NCBI GenBank assembly: GCA_002724975.1 | Contig: PBQF01000017.1 | Span: 1 to 7,885 of the forward strand | Length of the DNA: 7,885 nt | Origin: Parcubacteria group bacterium | Lineage (GTDB): Bacteria > Patescibacteriota > Minisyncoccia > Phycocordibacterales > GCA-002724975 | Direction of reading: 5' to 3' | Part shown: piece after piece, positions 6,312-7,885 of the stretch | Numbering within the stretch: the stretch's first letter is position 1 | How the letters are laid out: each line of letters starts with the position of its first letter | Made by a program: the position numbers and the translations under genes | Notes under the pieces: model-generated | Databases searched by the model: none | What the model saw: the letters and a program-made list of their open reading frames with translations, nothing else | Told to the model about the DNA's origin: nothing

Positions 6312-7859
6312 TTAGTCTCCTAAATAATCGTGCTCGAATCGGCAGGCGGCTTCGTCTATCAGTATCCTTTTAAGTTTAACGCCGCACATTTCTTTAATGT
6401 TGTCTGCCTGTTTTTGTCCGTATTTGTTTTTTATTCTATCGAGAAATTTTTCGTTTAAATGGTATTCGTTAAAAGCCTCATCTCTAAACTTTAAGATTTG
6501 CCAAGGCTCCAAAGAATCAGTTTGGTTGCATATCGTATCATAAGAATGAAACGAATAGCCGGAATAATTTTTAGGAAGCTTGTAGCCTTTAGCTACGGCG
6601 TCGGCGTAAAGCTGGCTTCCGGGTAGGGCCATGGCCGCATAAGCGTTCCAGCCAGAAGTGCAGAGTTCTATGCTTAGATCTAGAGTGTCCCGCATGCTCT
6701 GCTCCGTGTCTCCGGGTAGTCCGAACATGTAGTTCGCCATGACTTCTATGCCCGCCTCGTGAATTTGGTCCACGACCTCTTTAATCTTTACATCTTTAAA
6801 CTTGCCTTTTGATATTTCAAGCCGGATATCTCGACTACTAGACTCTATCCCTAAAGCTATATATTTGACTCCAGCATCTCTTAATAAGCTTAATGTCTCG
6901 GGGTTGGAAACAGTGTCGACTCTGGAGTAGACCCAAAGCTTAAGCTTGTCTCTGTACCATTTTTCACTAAGCATTTTACAGATAGGAACATAAAAGTTTT
7001 TATTTAGCAAAAACAGTTCATCTGTTATTTTGATCGTAAAGATCCCTAGGTCTGCGAGTTTGTCAAATTCTTTTATTATAAATTCAGGAGACCAGTGCCT
7101 CATCTTGCTGTAGTCCCCGGCTATTCCGGTTTCTTTTTCGTCGTTTCTATTAATTATATTTATAATACAGAATCCACAATTAAAACGGCAACCTAGCGAA
7201 GTTTGTATAGCTGCATAAGGGGTTCTCGATTTTTCATCATATTCAGCGTGCCACATGGGGCTGCGGTACAATTTTAAATCTGGGAGAAGGTCCCAAGCGT
7301 ATCCCGGCAGATCTTCATCTAGGTTAGCTACTACTGCTTCGGGGGGTGTAAATTGCGGAACGTTATTTTTTCTTAAAGCTATGCCTTTTACCGTAGATAA
7401 AGATTCTTCGCTAATTTCATCTAAGGATAATACATTTAAAAGAGCTTTAACTCCTTCGTTTGTAAAAACAAAATCTATAGAAGCCTCTTCTTTGAGCACT
7501 TTAAGAGGCAGGGCTTGAACGTAAGAACCTACGTAAGATATGGGGGTTTTCGTTTTCGTCTTTAGATACTCGCTAAGTCTGACAGCACCGCCCATGCTTA
7601 CAACGCCAGCGCTAACGTTTTGTCCGTAGACGACAAAGCATATGAGCTTTGGGTTGAGTTGCTCTATCCTCGAGAAAGACTCTTCGTCGGAGAGGTTCTC
7701 TGCATAAGTGTCTAAAATCGCTACGCTATGACCTTTGGCTCTGACTGCCTGCGCTAGCAGCAACGCCCAAGTAGGAGGTTCTATGGCAGCGTAACTAGCC
7801 GAAAGGTCTTGGTAAACCTCCTGAGAGTTACTAGGAGAAATGAAAAGTACGTCGACCAT
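6312..7859 (-). CDS. Radical SAM protein with cobalamin-binding-type N-terminal domain
   Basis: The 515-residue protein has an N-terminal Rossmann-like domain of the B12-binding type (about 1-150: VDVLFISPS, PPTWALLLAQAVRAKGHSVAILD). The radical SAM core starts near 214. C224-x3-C228-x2-C231 (SLGCRFNCGFC) ligates the [4Fe-4S] cluster; GIESSS (337-342) and MFGLPGDTEQSM (378-389) are typical later core motifs. The classic DxHxxG cobalamin ligand motif is not seen, as in many members of this class, so base-off B12 binding is inferred from fold only. Members carry out C-methylations and other radical reactions. Here it leads a sugar-modification operon, so a nucleotide sugar or glycan intermediate is a reasonable but unproven substrate. 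The ATG at 7859 gives the standard family start; the frame stays open to the window edge, so a slightly longer form cannot be excluded. No good Shine-Dalgarno is visible. Confidence 0.86.
   Translation of the reverse strand: MVDVLFISPSNSQEVYQDLSASYAAIEPPTWALLLAQAVRAKGHSVAILDTYAENLSDEESFSRIEQLNPKLICFVVYGQNVSAGVVSMGGAVRLSEYLKTKTKTPISYVGSYVQALPLKVLKEEASIDFVFTNEGVKALLNVLSLDEISEESLSTVKGIALRKNNVPQFTPPEAVVANLDEDLPGYAWDLLPDLKLYRSPMWHAEYDEKSRTPYAAIQTSLGCRFNCGFCIINIINRNDEKETGIAGDYSKMRHWSPEFIIKEFDKLADLGIFTIKITDELFLLNKNFYVPICKMLSEKWYRDKLKLWVYSRVDTVSNPETLSLLRDAGVKYIALGIESSSRDIRLEISKGKFKDVKIKEVVDQIHEAGIEVMANYMFGLPGDTEQSMRDTLDLSIELCTSGWNAYAAMALPGSQLYADAVAKGYKLPKNYSGYSFHSYDTICNQTDSLEPWQILKFRDEAFNEYHLNEKFLDRIKNKYGQKQADNIKEMCGVKLKRILIDEAACRFEHDYLGD
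6317..6321 (-). promoter_or_regulatory. Ribosome binding site (AGGAG) for the SDR gene at 6310
   Basis: AGGAG lies in the last Leu-Gly-Asp codons of the radical SAM gene, 6 nt before the ATG at 6310. It is the closest consensus Shine-Dalgarno in the window and fixes this start. Confidence 0.75.
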
Positions 7860-7860
7860 T

Positions 7861-7885
7861 CTAAAGGTTAGTGTGTTTAACGTTA
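7861..7885 (-). CDS. Possible C-terminal tail of an upstream gene
   Basis: One minus-strand frame runs from the window edge through eight codons (ending NVKHTNL) to TAG at 7863-7861, one base before the radical SAM ATG. The TAG-A-ATG arrangement copies the TAA-A-ATG junction at 6314-6308. That pattern is the only support; 25 bases are too few to identify a gene. Confidence 0.25.

Noticed and set aside
7878..7885. Eight-base palindrome TAACGTTA at the right edge as an operator
   Set aside because: It is too short and lies at the window edge, with no second copy nearby; it may be inside the upstream gene's coding tail.

Overview
The window is one compact gene block, with every supportable gene on the minus strand (transcribed right to left). 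It reads as part of a surface-polysaccharide or nucleotide-sugar biosynthesis operon. DNA is A+T-rich (about 40% G+C by eye). Nothing seen gives a taxonomic placement: no rRNA, tRNA, phage structural gene, integrase or insertion sequence. A bacterial O-antigen/capsule island fits best. A large phage carrying such an island cannot be excluded.

Layout in transcription order: possible tail of an unseen upstream gene (7885-7861); radical SAM protein with a cobalamin-type N-terminal domain (7859-6312); two adjacent GDP-fucose-synthase-like SDR proteins (6310-5342 and 5339-4344); a GMD/RMD-like SDR (4347-3322); a family 2 glycosyltransferase (3325-2522); a DegT-fold PLP enzyme with His in place of the Schiff-base Lys, as in ColD (2519-1314); a pair of very short thiamine-diphosphate (ThDP) enzyme subunits, E1-alpha-like (1324-701) and E1-beta-like (701-168); and the start of a second family 2 glycosyltransferase, cut by the window edge (113-1). 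Junctions are -11 to +2 bp, so the eight complete genes look like one co-transcribed, translationally coupled unit. The only real gap is 54 bp, before the last gene, and it holds a plausible promoter.

The SDR set plus the ColD-like enzyme resembles the GDP-colitose route: 4,6-dehydration, PLP-dependent C3 deoxygenation, then reduction. The ThDP pair resembles enzymes that add a two-carbon branch to a keto-sugar (precedents: YerE for yersiniose, AviB1/AviB2 for avilamycin). My main inference is that the cluster makes a 3,6-dideoxy sugar with an acyl-derived branch, possibly also modified by the radical SAM protein, and that the two glycosyltransferases transfer it or neighbouring sugars. This is a hypothesis from gene content and visible active-site residues; no step is proven by sequence alone.
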